A stretch of 8,002 bases of DNA from Bacteroidales bacterium (GTDB lineage: Bacteria > Bacteroidota > Bacteroidia > Bacteroidales > UBA1556): positions 9,103 to 17,104 of the forward strand of contig JAOZKO010000023.1 of assembly GCA_029935325.1 (NCBI GenBank), read 5' to 3'. Below are positions 1-6,861 of the stretch, one piece after another. Within the stretch, counting starts at the first letter, position 1. Each line of letters begins with the position of its first letter. The translations under genes were made by a program, and so were the position numbers. The notes beneath the pieces were generated by a model that was given only the letters and a program-made list of their open reading frames with translations, had not been told where the DNA came from and did not search any database.

Positions 1-142
1 GAGGAAAGAGGAGTTCACCTACGCTAAAGCTTCGGTGAAGGAAAGAGGAGGAGGACAGAGGAGTTCACCTTCGCTAAAGCTTCGGTGAAGGACAGAGGAG
101 GAGGAAAGAGGAGTTCACCTACGCTAAAGCTTCGGTGAAGGA
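1..142. repeat. 50-bp tandem repeat array with internal inverted repeats
   Basis: Three copies with an exact 50-base period occupy 1-50, 51-100 and 101-142; the third breaks off after 42 bases. Copies 1 and 3 are identical over those 42 bases. Copy 2 differs from copy 1 at only three positions (offsets 6, 21 and 43). Each unit has a purine-only stretch rich in GAGGA and GAAAGAG, followed by an inverted repeat with arms TTCACC and GGTGAA separated by 14 bases (14-19/34-39 and the equivalents 50 and 100 bases on). A 50-base period does not preserve reading frame and each unit carries TAA in the frame I checked, so coding is unlikely. The array probably continues left of the window. It ends 28 bases before the prfB start, so it lies in or next to that gene's upstream region. 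Its function is unknown. Confidence 0.93.
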
Positions 143-170
143 TATAATAACAAAACAAATATAATATATA

Positions 171-1272
171 ATGGTAACAAAAGAAAGTCTAAAAGATTTA
201 GGCAAAAGGCTTGAGGCCTTGAGGGGGTACCTTTGACGTAGATCGTAAGATTGTAGAAATCGAAGAGGAAGAGTTAAAAACTCAGGATCCCACATTTTGG
301 GATAAGCCTAAGGAGGCTGAAGCTTTATTGAGAAAAATAAAGGAGAAGAAAGTATGGGTTAATCGCTATGAAAGTGGGAATACTGGTTTCGAAGATTTGG
401 AAGTGCTAATGGAGTTTTATGATGCTGGCGAGGCGGATGAATCAGAATTAGATGAGCAGTTTGCAGAATTGCTAAATCAGATTGAGGATTTGGAATTGCT
501 TAATATGTTAGGTGCTGAAAGTGATAAATTTGGAGCTATATTGCATATTAATCCTGGAGCTGGAGGAACAGAAAGCCAAGATTGGGCAAGTATGCTTATG
601 CGAATGTATATCAGATATGGAGAAAGACATAAGTATAAAGTAAAAATAGTTGATGAACAAGAAGGAGATGTTGCAGGTATTAAGTCTGTGAGTATCGAGT
701 TTGAAGGAGAGAATGCTTATGGTTTTTTAAAAGCAGAAAATGGAGTTCATCGATTGGTAAGACTGTCTCCATTTGATTCAGCTAATCGCCGTCATACATC
801 CTTTGCTTCTGTTTATGTTTACCCAGTTGTGGATGATGATATTGAAATAAACATAAATCCAGCACATTTGTCTTGGGACACATTTCGTTCTAGTGGGCCT
901 GGCGGACAGCATGTTAATAAAACTGAGTCTGCTGTTCGATTAAGACATGAGCCCAGTGGTTTGGTAATTGAATGTCAGGAAACTCGCTCGCAAATTAAAA
1001 ACAGAGAGAAGGCAATCAAGATGTTGAAATCTCAGTTATACGAGCTTGAATTAAGAAAAAAACAAGCTGATATGCAACAAATTGAAGATGGTAAGATGAA
1101 AATAGAGTGGGGGTCGCAAATTCGCTCCTATGTAATGCATCCTTATAAAATGGTGAAAGATGTTAGGACTTCCTTTGAAACATCAAATGTACAAGCTGTT
1201 ATGGATGGAGATATTGATGGCTTTATCAAATCGTATTTGATGACTTATGGTGGTGGTGCTTTGAAAGGCTAA
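171..1272 (+). CDS. prfB: Peptide chain release factor 2 (RF2), made by +1 programmed frameshifting
   Basis: RF2 recognises UGA and UAA stop codons in the ribosomal A site and triggers release of the finished protein. The gene must be read as join(171..233, 235..1272): 21 codons from ATG 171, an in-frame TGA at 234-236, then the +1 frame from GAC 235 to the stop, giving 366 residues, close to the roughly 365 usual for RF2. The stop-recognition tripeptide is SPF (about residues 199-201), which marks RF2 rather than RF1 (PxT). The catalytic GGQ is at about 244-246 within SSGPGGQHVNKTES. The first part is the acidic helical N-terminal domain. A start at TTG 328 would lose this domain and is not the real start. 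No Shine-Dalgarno sequence precedes ATG 171; the 30 bases upstream are almost pure A/T. Expression should be self-regulated, because low RF2 lets ribosomes pause at the UGA and shift. No feature suggests damage. Confidence 0.97.
222..237 (+). promoter_or_regulatory. RF2 programmed +1 ribosomal frameshift site
   Basis: The codons read AGG GGG TAC CTT TGA C. The internal Shine-Dalgarno-like AGGGGG is at 222-227, a three-base spacer follows, the slippery CTT is at 231-233, and the stop TGA at 234-236 is followed by C, a poor termination context. As I recall it, the E. coli prfB site differs only by TAT for TAC, a synonymous change. In the known mechanism, peptidyl-tRNA-Leu slips from CUU to UUU and translation continues at GAC 235. 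The downstream frame stays open to 1272 and encodes the whole of RF2, which supports the assignment directly. Confidence 0.97.
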
Positions 1273-1349
1273 AGTACAAAAGGCTAAAGTTTAAAGGCAA
1301 AAGTAAAAGGTTTGCGAAGTTGTGATTTGTGAGGCTGAGATTTGTGAGG
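1264..1349. repeat. Short degenerate direct repeats at and after the prfB stop
   Basis: AAAGGCTAAAGT occurs at 1264-1275 and 1279-1290, and a one-mismatch copy (AAAGGCAAAAGT) at 1293-1304, giving spacings of 15 and 14 bases. The first copy includes the last two sense codons and the stop of prfB (AAA GGC TAA). A second pair, GATTTGTGAGG, lies at 1324-1334 and 1339-1349, again 15 bases apart. A further word, GAAGTTGTGA, occurs at 1316-1325 and again at 1436-1445. These look like slippage or duplication products in non-coding DNA. I see no coding function. Confidence 0.75.
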
Positions 1350-1362
1350 TTTTGCACGGCAT

Positions 1363-1408
1363 GTGAAGCCTTCGCTATGTCTGCTGAACAAATGAGCGAA
1401 GCCTTCAC
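1363..1408. repeat. Imperfect inverted repeat (14-bp arms, 18-base loop)
   Basis: The left arm GTGAAGCCTTCGCT (1363-1376) pairs with the right arm AGCGAAGCCTTCAC (1395-1408) except for one C/C mismatch, leaving an 18-base loop. The left arm and the next base share the 9-mer CCTTCGCTA with copy 2 of the array at 68-76, and both elements contain GTGAAG, so the two may be related. Four T residues follow the right arm (1409-1412), so a role as a weak transcription terminator for prfB is possible, but the loop is long and the T tract short. A dispersed palindromic repeat unit is the better reading. Confidence 0.7.
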
Positions 1409-1490
1409 TTTTGGGCTGTGAGCTTGTTGGTCTGAGAAGTTGTGAGGTATTGATAGGGCGAGAGTTGTTGAAGATGGAGAGATATTGCCA

Positions 1491-1550
1491 CTCTTTACAA
1501 TGCCTTACAACATTTTACAATCTTTTACAATTCCTTACAGTCCATTACAA
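1491..1550. repeat. Six TTACAA words at exact 10-bp spacing
   Basis: TTACAA starts at 1495, 1505, 1515, 1525 and 1545, with TTACAG at 1535, giving six hexamers at a strict 10-base period. The four bases between them vary (TGCC, CATT, TCTT, TTCC, TCCA). A conserved hexamer with variable spacers differs from a simple tandem duplication. The words fall on nearly the same face of the helix, about 90 bases upstream of the nadK start. This could be a protein-binding array or intrinsically bent DNA, or just a decayed satellite; the sequence alone does not decide. Confidence 0.85.
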
Positions 1551-1640
1551 CAAAACTTAGGTGGCTGAAAAAGAAAACTTATCAATACATCAACTGTAAC
1601 AAAATCATATAATTATCGTTTCAAAAACAAAACTACAAAT

Positions 1641-2519
1641 ATGCATATAGCTTTTTTTGGATTACAATATTATGAGAAGTATAAAGTCCATTATCAACGT
1701 ATGATTGATAAATTGGAAAAATCACATTGTGATATTAGTATTAATAATCTTTTTTATCAAAAACTAGAGTCTAATGTAAAGTTCAATAAAAATCCAATGC
1801 TTTACGAAAAGTATTCCGACTTTAAACAAAAGCCGGATACACTTATTAGCGTTGGAGGTGATGGTACAATTCTAGATTCAATAACAATGATAAGTGATTC
1901 TAATATTCCTATTCTAGGTATAAATATGGGACGATTAGGATTTCTTTCTTCGGTTTCGCACGAAGAGGTGGATATAGCCATTGATGCCATATTACATAAT
2001 AATTATATCCTTGATAAAAGAGCTTTATTATCTCTGAAAACGGATAGTAATCTATTTGGTAATTTGAATTTTGCATTAAATGAATTAACAATTCAGAAGA
2101 AGGATCATTTATCCATGATTAAAATACATGTATATATGGATGATCAGTTTTTAAATTCCTATTGGTCAGATGGTTTGTTGATATCCACACCCACAGGATC
2201 TACTGCATATTCTTTGTCTGTAGGTGGACCAATTGTAACTCCAGGTTCTGAGAATTTTACTATTTCACCAATTGCACCGCATAATTTAACAGTAAGACCA
2301 ATTGTAATTCCAAATAATAGTGTAATTAAGTTAAAAGTTCAAGGTCGCTCCCCTTCGTTTTTAGTGGGCTTAGATTCGCGATTCGAGACTATTGATTCGT
2401 CAGTAGAGTTGGTTGTTTCAAAAAGTAATTTCAAAATTAATTTAATTCAGATTGGTAATAGAAGTTTTTTTGATACAATTCGAGAGAAATTAAATTGGGG
2501 ACTTGATATAAGGAATTGA
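1641..2519 (+). CDS. nadK: NAD kinase
   Basis: This cytoplasmic enzyme phosphorylates NAD+ at the 2' position of its adenosine ribose to make NADP+, the only known route to NADP(H). The 292-residue product has the usual length and the family's landmarks in order: GGDGT at residues 72-76, with the presumed catalytic Asp 74; LGINMGRLGFL at about 92-102; the NE pair in NELT (147-150), which contacts the nucleotide; and TPTGSTAYSLSVGGP (183-197), the C-terminal domain signature. ATG 1641 gives a natural N-terminus beginning with a hydrophobic beta strand (HIAFFGL). No Shine-Dalgarno sequence precedes it. The gene stands 368 bases after prfB and 118 bases before the PorG-like gene, so it may be transcribed on its own. 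Its position next to the DUF6089-uppS-bamA cluster is typical of Bacteroidota. Confidence 0.96.
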   Translation: MHIAFFGLQYYEKYKVHYQRMIDKLEKSHCDISINNLFYQKLESNVKFNKNPMLYEKYSDFKQKPDTLISVGGDGTILDSITMISDSNIPILGINMGRLGFLSSVSHEEVDIAIDAILHNNYILDKRALLSLKTDSNLFGNLNFALNELTIQKKDHLSMIKIHVYMDDQFLNSYWSDGLLISTPTGSTAYSLSVGGPIVTPGSENFTISPIAPHNLTVRPIVIPNNSVIKLKVQGRSPSFLVGLDSRFETIDSSVELVVSKSNFKINLIQIGNRSFFDTIREKLNWGLDIRN

Positions 2520-2563
2520 TATGTAAATATTTAATTAAATTACGATAATCTATAAATTTGAAT

Positions 2564-2571
2564 TACATTTG
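2564..2571 (+). promoter_or_regulatory. Candidate Bacteroidota -7 promoter element for the PorG-uppS-bamA-ompH cluster
   Basis: TACATTTG matches the Bacteroidota -7 consensus TAnnTTTG exactly and is followed by GCGGG, a common G/C start-site context. It lies 66 bases before the ATG at 2638, in the only sizeable gap ahead of the cluster. I find no clear TTTG -33 element about 19 bases upstream, so the call rests on the -7 box and position alone. Confidence 0.45.
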
Positions 2572-2637
2572 CGGGTTATTGAATTAAGCAATAATTATAT
2601 GGTTTTATAGTTTTAGCTAACACGACAACATGATATT

Positions 2638-3573
2638 ATGAAGAAACTAATTTTATCTATTTCTGTATTTTTAATGAGTTTGGGAGGCTTCACTCAGCAG
2701 CATGAGATTGGCCCTTTTATTGGAATTTCGTATTATATGGGAGACCTTGTACAAACTCGTATGTTTAGCACTCCTGGTTATAACTTTGGGTTGTCTTATC
2801 GCTATAATGCAAGTCCTAGATTTGCAATTAAAATAGCTGGACATTACGGCCAAATATCAGGTGATAGTGAAAATAATAAAGAGAGTCTGCAATATAGGAA
2901 CTTAGATTTCCACTCCGCAATATGGGATATTGAAGCTGGTCTTGAGATTAATTTCCTAGAATATATGCCTGGTAGTACCAAGCATCGCTTTACTCCGTAT
3001 ATTTTTGGTGGACTTGCCATATTTAGATTTAATCCAATGACTACATATCAAGGACAAGAGTATGAATTGCAGCCTCTTGGCACGGAAGGGCAAGGCTTAA
3101 CAGCTTATCCAGATAAAAAACCATACAGCCTTAGCTCATTTGCTATCCCATTTGGCTTTGGATTTAAATTTAATGTTACACCTCGAGTTAGCCTTGGATT
3201 AGAGTGGGGATTACGCAAAACATTTACCGATTATCTGGATGATGTAAGTACACGCTACCCTGATCCAGGAATACTTAAAGCTGAAAAAGGTGCTGTAGCA
3301 GCAGCATTAAGCAATCGTATATATGAGCAAGCTGCTATTGATGCAGGATTAAATATTTCAATTGGACCTAATGGTGTGCCTGATAATGATAATGATTTTG
3401 ATGCATATATTGAAATGCAAAAACAAAATGCAGGTGGAAAAAGAGGTGGTGAAGATAAGGATTGGTATAGCATTGCTGGTCTAACAATTATGTTTAAAAT
3501 AGTAGGCCCAAAACAAGGAAGTTGCCCAGCCTACAAAAAACATAATTATTTTAAAGAATATTTACTCTTTTAA
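2638..3573 (+). CDS. PorG/DUF6089-type outer membrane beta-barrel protein
   Basis: The 311-residue product begins with a signal peptide (about residues 1-20, KK then a hydrophobic run ending GGFTQ) and continues as alternating, aromatic-rich strands typical of a small outer membrane barrel. Conserved-looking blocks for this Bacteroidota family are SYYMGDL (31-37), RFTPYIFGG (117-125), QPLGTEGQG (145-153) and TFTDYLDDVSTRY (195-207), with DWYSIAGL near the end (275-282). The best-known relative is PorG of Porphyromonas gingivalis, an outer membrane component of the type IX secretion system that contacts the PorK/PorN ring; from memory its gene also lies directly before uppS and bamA. Equivalence to PorG is inferred from family resemblance and gene order, so no symbol is given. 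Residues 208-270 form a less conserved insert containing an Asp/Asn-rich stretch (PDNDNDFDAY). ATG 2638 is chosen because it gives the signal peptide; ATG 2630 is out of frame. uppS follows after 30 bases. Confidence 0.85.
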   Translation: MKKLILSISVFLMSLGGFTQQHEIGPFIGISYYMGDLVQTRMFSTPGYNFGLSYRYNASPRFAIKIAGHYGQISGDSENNKESLQYRNLDFHSAIWDIEAGLEINFLEYMPGSTKHRFTPYIFGGLAIFRFNPMTTYQGQEYELQPLGTEGQGLTAYPDKKPYSLSSFAIPFGFGFKFNVTPRVSLGLEWGLRKTFTDYLDDVSTRYPDPGILKAEKGAVAAALSNRIYEQAAIDAGLNISIGPNGVPDNDNDFDAYIEMQKQNAGGKRGGEDKDWYSIAGLTIMFKIVGPKQGSCPAYKKHNYFKEYLLF

Positions 3574-3603
3574 TGCGTTGTTGTCATTATATTATATGCT
3601 TGA

Positions 3604-4350
3604 ATGGAATTGAAAGAACAAATTGATGTTGAGAATCTGCCAAAACATATAGCCATTATAATGGATGGTAATGGTAGATGGGCTAAGAAACAAGGGAAAC
3701 TAAGAGTCTTTGGTCACCAAAGTGGCGTAAAACCAGTAAGGGATATTACAGAGGCAGCAGCTGAGCTAGGAGTAGAGTTTATCACACTTTATGCTTTCTC
3801 AAAGGAAAATTGGAACCGCCCAAGATTTGAGGTTGATGCTCTTATGACTTTATTGGTTAAATCCCTTAATAAAGAAGTTAAAACTTTACAGAAAAATAAT
3901 ATTCGTTTGCTCACTATTGGTGATACGAAAAATTTACCCAATAAAACTCAAGTAGAATTACAGAAAGCCATTGACGCAACAGCTAATAATACTAGAATGA
4001 CTTTAGTATTGGCATTGAGCTATGGATCAAGGTGGGAAATTCTAGAAGCGGCAAAATCCATGGCTCACAAAATGAAAGAAGGAATACTAACGGATGATGA
4101 TTTTACTGAAACACAATTTGAATCAGAACTATCAACTGCAGGGTTCCCAGTACCGGAATTAATGATTAGAACAAGTGGTGAATCGCGAATTAGTAATTTT
4201 CTGCTTTGGCAACTTGCTTATGCAGAATTATTTTTTACAGAGACCCTATGGCCAGACTTTAGTAAGGATGAGTTCTATAAAGCCATTATCAATTACCAAG
4301 GAAGAGAACGAAGATTTGGAAAAATAAGTGAACAATTACAAGAAAGCTAG
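3604..4350 (+). CDS. uppS: Isoprenyl transferase (cis-prenyltransferase; undecaprenyl diphosphate synthase)
   Basis: The enzyme adds isopentenyl diphosphate units to farnesyl diphosphate in cis configuration, giving the long prenyl diphosphate that, once dephosphorylated, carries peptidoglycan and surface polysaccharide precursors across the membrane. The 248-residue product has normal length and all signature motifs: MDGNGRWAKK (20-29) with the Mg-binding Asp 21; GHQSG (37-41) with the conserved His 38; FSKENWNRP (65-73); YGSRWEI (140-146); and RTSGESRISNFLLWQ (189-203), whose Arg and Ser residues bind the incoming diphosphate and whose Glu 193 is the second metal ligand. Residues 1-12 are a short leader. 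ATG 3604 is the only nearby in-frame start; ATG 3596 is out of frame. Chain length cannot be read from sequence, so the C55 product is inferred. The bamA start lies one base beyond the stop, which suggests translational coupling. Confidence 0.97.
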   Translation: MELKEQIDVENLPKHIAIIMDGNGRWAKKQGKLRVFGHQSGVKPVRDITEAAAELGVEFITLYAFSKENWNRPRFEVDALMTLLVKSLNKEVKTLQKNNIRLLTIGDTKNLPNKTQVELQKAIDATANNTRMTLVLALSYGSRWEILEAAKSMAHKMKEGILTDDDFTETQFESELSTAGFPVPELMIRTSGESRISNFLLWQLAYAELFFTETLWPDFSKDEFYKAIINYQGRERRFGKISEQLQES

Positions 4351-4351
4351 A

Positions 4352-6841
4352 ATGTTGAAGAAGCTATTTATATTATTACTCATTACCATATTTGCAGAGG
4401 GGTCTTTTGCTCAGGTACAATTGTTTGAGGAAAAAGTGGACTATACAAATCCAAAAGAATATTTTATTGGAGGAATTACCGTTAGTGGAGTAAAATATCT
4501 CGACAATAACGTACTTCTTATGATATCAGGATTAAGTGTGGGAGATAAAATCTCAGTTCCTGGAGATGATATTGCAAAAGCAATAAAAAAATTATGGAAG
4601 CAAGGCTTATTTGAGAGTATTGAGATTTCATATACAAAGATTCAAGGAGATAAGATATTTCTGAATATTGACCTAAAAGAGCAACCTAAACTTCAAAGAT
4701 TTAGTTTTAGAAATATAAGGAAATCAGAAGCCGATGACCTCCGTGATGAGTTAGGAATTGTAAAAGGTAATGCCGTAAATAAAAATATTATTCTTAGATC
4801 TGAAAATATTATAGATCAGTACTTTATAGATAAGGGGTATTATAATGTAAAAACAAATATACGCCAAATACGAGACTCAATTAATACTAACCAAATTACC
4901 CTTGTTTTTGATATTAAAAAAGGAAGTAAAGTAAAAATTCAAGAAATAATTATTACTGGAGCAAATGATGAGAAAACAGAGGCTCTAAAAATGAAATTTA
5001 AAGAAACAAAAGAAAAGAGATTCTATCGTATTTGGAAGCCATCAAAATATATTGAAAAAGATTTTAAAGATGACTTGGCTTTAATGCTTGCGTATTATAG
5101 TAAGCAAGGATATCGTGATGCTCGAATAATTAGCGATAGCGTAGTTAGAATTAATGATAAGTCAATAGTTGTTCATTTGAATATTAATGAAGGTAAGAAA
5201 TTCTACTTTGGAGATATAAAATGGGTAGGAAATACTAGATATTCAAGTGCTCAGTTATCTAGGGTATTAGGCATTAAAAAGGGTGATGTTTACGACAGAC
5301 AGAGCCTAGAGACTAGATTATTTATGGATATGGAGAAAGGTGATGTTCACTCTCTTTATATGAATCAAGGATATTTATTCTCATCAATAAACCCTGTGGA
5401 AAGTAATATTCATAATGATACAATTGATTTGGAAATTAGGATTTATGAAGGAAAACAAGCTAGAGTAAGAACTGTCACAATTAAGGGAAATACAAAAACC
5501 CACGATAATGTAATATTGCGAGAGATTAGAACCAAGCCTGGTGAATTGTTCAATAGAGCCGATATTATTAGAACTCAACGAGAATTAGCACAATTAAGAT
5601 ATTTTGACCCTGAGAAATTAAATGTAAACCCTAAGCCAAATCCGGCTGACGGAACTGTGGATATTGAATATATTGTTGAAGAAACTTCTTCCGACCAAAT
5701 AGAAATGTCCTTGGGTTGGGGTATGGGAGCTTTGATAGGTACTGTGGGAGTTAGTTTTAATAATTTCTCTCTCAAAGGTGTTACAGATGGTAGCGCTTGG
5801 CGTCCTATTCCCTCTGGTGATGGACAAAAGCTGAGCCTTCGTATTCAGTCTAATGGTATTTATTATCAATCTTATAGTGCATCATTCACAGAGCCTTGGC
5901 TTGGAGGAAAAAAACCTAATTCTTTAACTGTTTCAGGTTACCAATCAGTACAGTCAAATGGAATAGCTAAAGGATCTCCAAATCGCTCTGCAATTGTAAT
6001 TACTGGAGTTACTGTTGGTTTAGGAAAACGATTGCAATGGCCTGATGATTACTTTACACTATATCAGAGCTTGAGTTTTCAGAACTATGATCTTAAAAAT
6101 TATGCAAATGTGTTTTCATTCGATAATGGAACTTCAAATAACTTTTCATACACTTTTGCAGTCTCTAGAAACTCTGTTGATGCACCAATTTATCCAACCT
6201 CTGGATCTGAAATTGCAACAAGTATACAATTCACGCCTGCATATAGTCTATTGAATAATAAAAACTACGCCATGATGGAAGATGCTGATAAGTACCATTG
6301 GGTGGAATATTATAAATGGAAAGTAAGCTTTGCATGGTTTACTGGATTAGGAAAATCTAAAACGGCACAGAAATTGGTATTGCACACCCGTGCAAAATTT
6401 GGATTCCTTGGTTATTATAACGACCAAATAGGTTATTCACCTTTCGAAAGATTCTATTTAGGAGGTGATGGTTTAAGTGGATTCTCATTAGATGGTAGAG
6501 AACTTATTGGAATGAGAGGTTATACAAATAATTCACTCTCACCAGTAAATGGAGGTACAGTTTATACGAAATATACCATGGAGCTTCGTTATCCAATATC
6601 TACCAATCCTATGGCAACCATTTATGTACTTGCTTTTATTGAAGCAGGTAATTCATGGGCGAATCTTAATCAATTTAATCCTTATGATGTGCATCGTTCT
6701 TCAGGAGTAGGAGCAAGAATTTATTTGCCAATGTTCGGACTTTTAGGCCTTGATTGGGCATATGGATACGATCCAATACCAGGTTTCCCTGGAATGGCTG
6801 GAAACCAGTTTCACTTCTCAATGAATGGTTCAATAGATTAA
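4352..6841 (+). CDS. bamA: Outer membrane protein assembly factor BamA (Omp85 family)
   Basis: BamA is the essential core of the Bam complex, which folds and inserts beta-barrel proteins into the outer membrane. The 829-residue product has a signal peptide (residues 1-20, cut before Gln 21 after GSFA), about five periplasmic POTRA repeats (roughly 38-112, 114-190, 194-281, 284-367 and 370-444), and a C-terminal Omp85 barrel from about 448 to the end. POTRA starts are visible as strand-turn patterns such as GITVSGVKYL, IIITGANDEK, IKWVGNTRYS and VTIKGNTKTH. The barrel contains the GMRGY motif (720-724), the Bacteroidota form of the (V/I)RGF lid-lock motif, after FYLGGDGLSGF. ATG 4352 is preferred over an in-frame GTG at 4328, because it starts exactly at the signal peptide and lies one base after the uppS stop. 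The protein ends FHFSMNGSID, without a terminal aromatic residue. ompH follows after 20 bases. Confidence 0.96.
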   Translation: MLKKLFILLLITIFAEGSFAQVQLFEEKVDYTNPKEYFIGGITVSGVKYLDNNVLLMISGLSVGDKISVPGDDIAKAIKKLWKQGLFESIEISYTKIQGDKIFLNIDLKEQPKLQRFSFRNIRKSEADDLRDELGIVKGNAVNKNIILRSENIIDQYFIDKGYYNVKTNIRQIRDSINTNQITLVFDIKKGSKVKIQEIIITGANDEKTEALKMKFKETKEKRFYRIWKPSKYIEKDFKDDLALMLAYYSKQGYRDARIISDSVVRINDKSIVVHLNINEGKKFYFGDIKWVGNTRYSSAQLSRVLGIKKGDVYDRQSLETRLFMDMEKGDVHSLYMNQGYLFSSINPVESNIHNDTIDLEIRIYEGKQARVRTVTIKGNTKTHDNVILREIRTKPGELFNRADIIRTQRELAQLRYFDPEKLNVNPKPNPADGTVDIEYIVEETSSDQIEMSLGWGMGALIGTVGVSFNNFSLKGVTDGSAWRPIPSGDGQKLSLRIQSNGIYYQSYSASFTEPWLGGKKPNSLTVSGYQSVQSNGIAKGSPNRSAIVITGVTVGLGKRLQWPDDYFTLYQSLSFQNYDLKNYANVFSFDNGTSNNFSYTFAVSRNSVDAPIYPTSGSEIATSIQFTPAYSLLNNKNYAMMEDADKYHWVEYYKWKVSFAWFTGLGKSKTAQKLVLHTRAKFGFLGYYNDQIGYSPFERFYLGGDGLSGFSLDGRELIGMRGYTNNSLSPVNGGTVYTKYTMELRYPISTNPMATIYVLAFIEAGNSWANLNQFNPYDVHRSSGVGARIYLPMFGLLGLDWAYGYDPIPGFPGMAGNQFHFSMNGSID

Positions 6842-6861
6842 TTAACTTAAATTTTATTATC

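Larger units (their letters stand above)
1273..1640. other. Gene-free region between prfB and nadK
   Basis: I find no credible gene in these 368 bases on either strand; the reverse reading frame overlapping 1226-1408 has no recognisable protein character. The + strand is G/T-rich from about 1310 to 1480, then changes to T/A/C-rich in the TTACAA array (1491-1550), then is A-rich up to nadK. The region holds the short repeats, the hairpin at 1363-1408 and the TTACAA array, listed separately. A promoter for nadK probably lies in 1551-1640, but no TAnnTTTG match is present there. The only candidate is TATAAT at 1608-1613, which is weak evidence in this lineage. Confidence 0.7.

Noticed and set aside
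1..142. Repeat array as a CRISPR
   Set aside because: The units are contiguous and near-identical over the full 50-base period, with no unique spacers.
143..165. TATAAT words at 143-148 and 160-165 as the prfB promoter
   Set aside because: The stretch is almost pure A/T, so such matches are expected by chance, there is no paired -35 box, and Bacteroidota promoters use TAnnTTTG instead.
328..1272. prfB as a shorter gene starting at TTG 328
   Set aside because: The frame is open upstream to 235 and joins ATG 171 through a textbook RF2 frameshift site; starting at 328 would drop the N-terminal domain.
1226..1408. Reverse-strand 60-codon reading frame over the prfB end and intergenic repeats
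   Set aside because: It overlaps the end of prfB and repeat DNA, has a His- and Leu-rich low-complexity sequence and no recognisable domain.
1363..1412. Hairpin as a strong intrinsic terminator of prfB
   Set aside because: The loop is 18 bases, the T run is only four long, and the arms resemble the repeat array, so a repeat element fits better.
4328..4351. bamA start at GTG 4328, overlapping uppS
   Set aside because: It would add eight residues before a well-formed signal peptide; ATG 4352 starts that peptide cleanly one base after the uppS stop.
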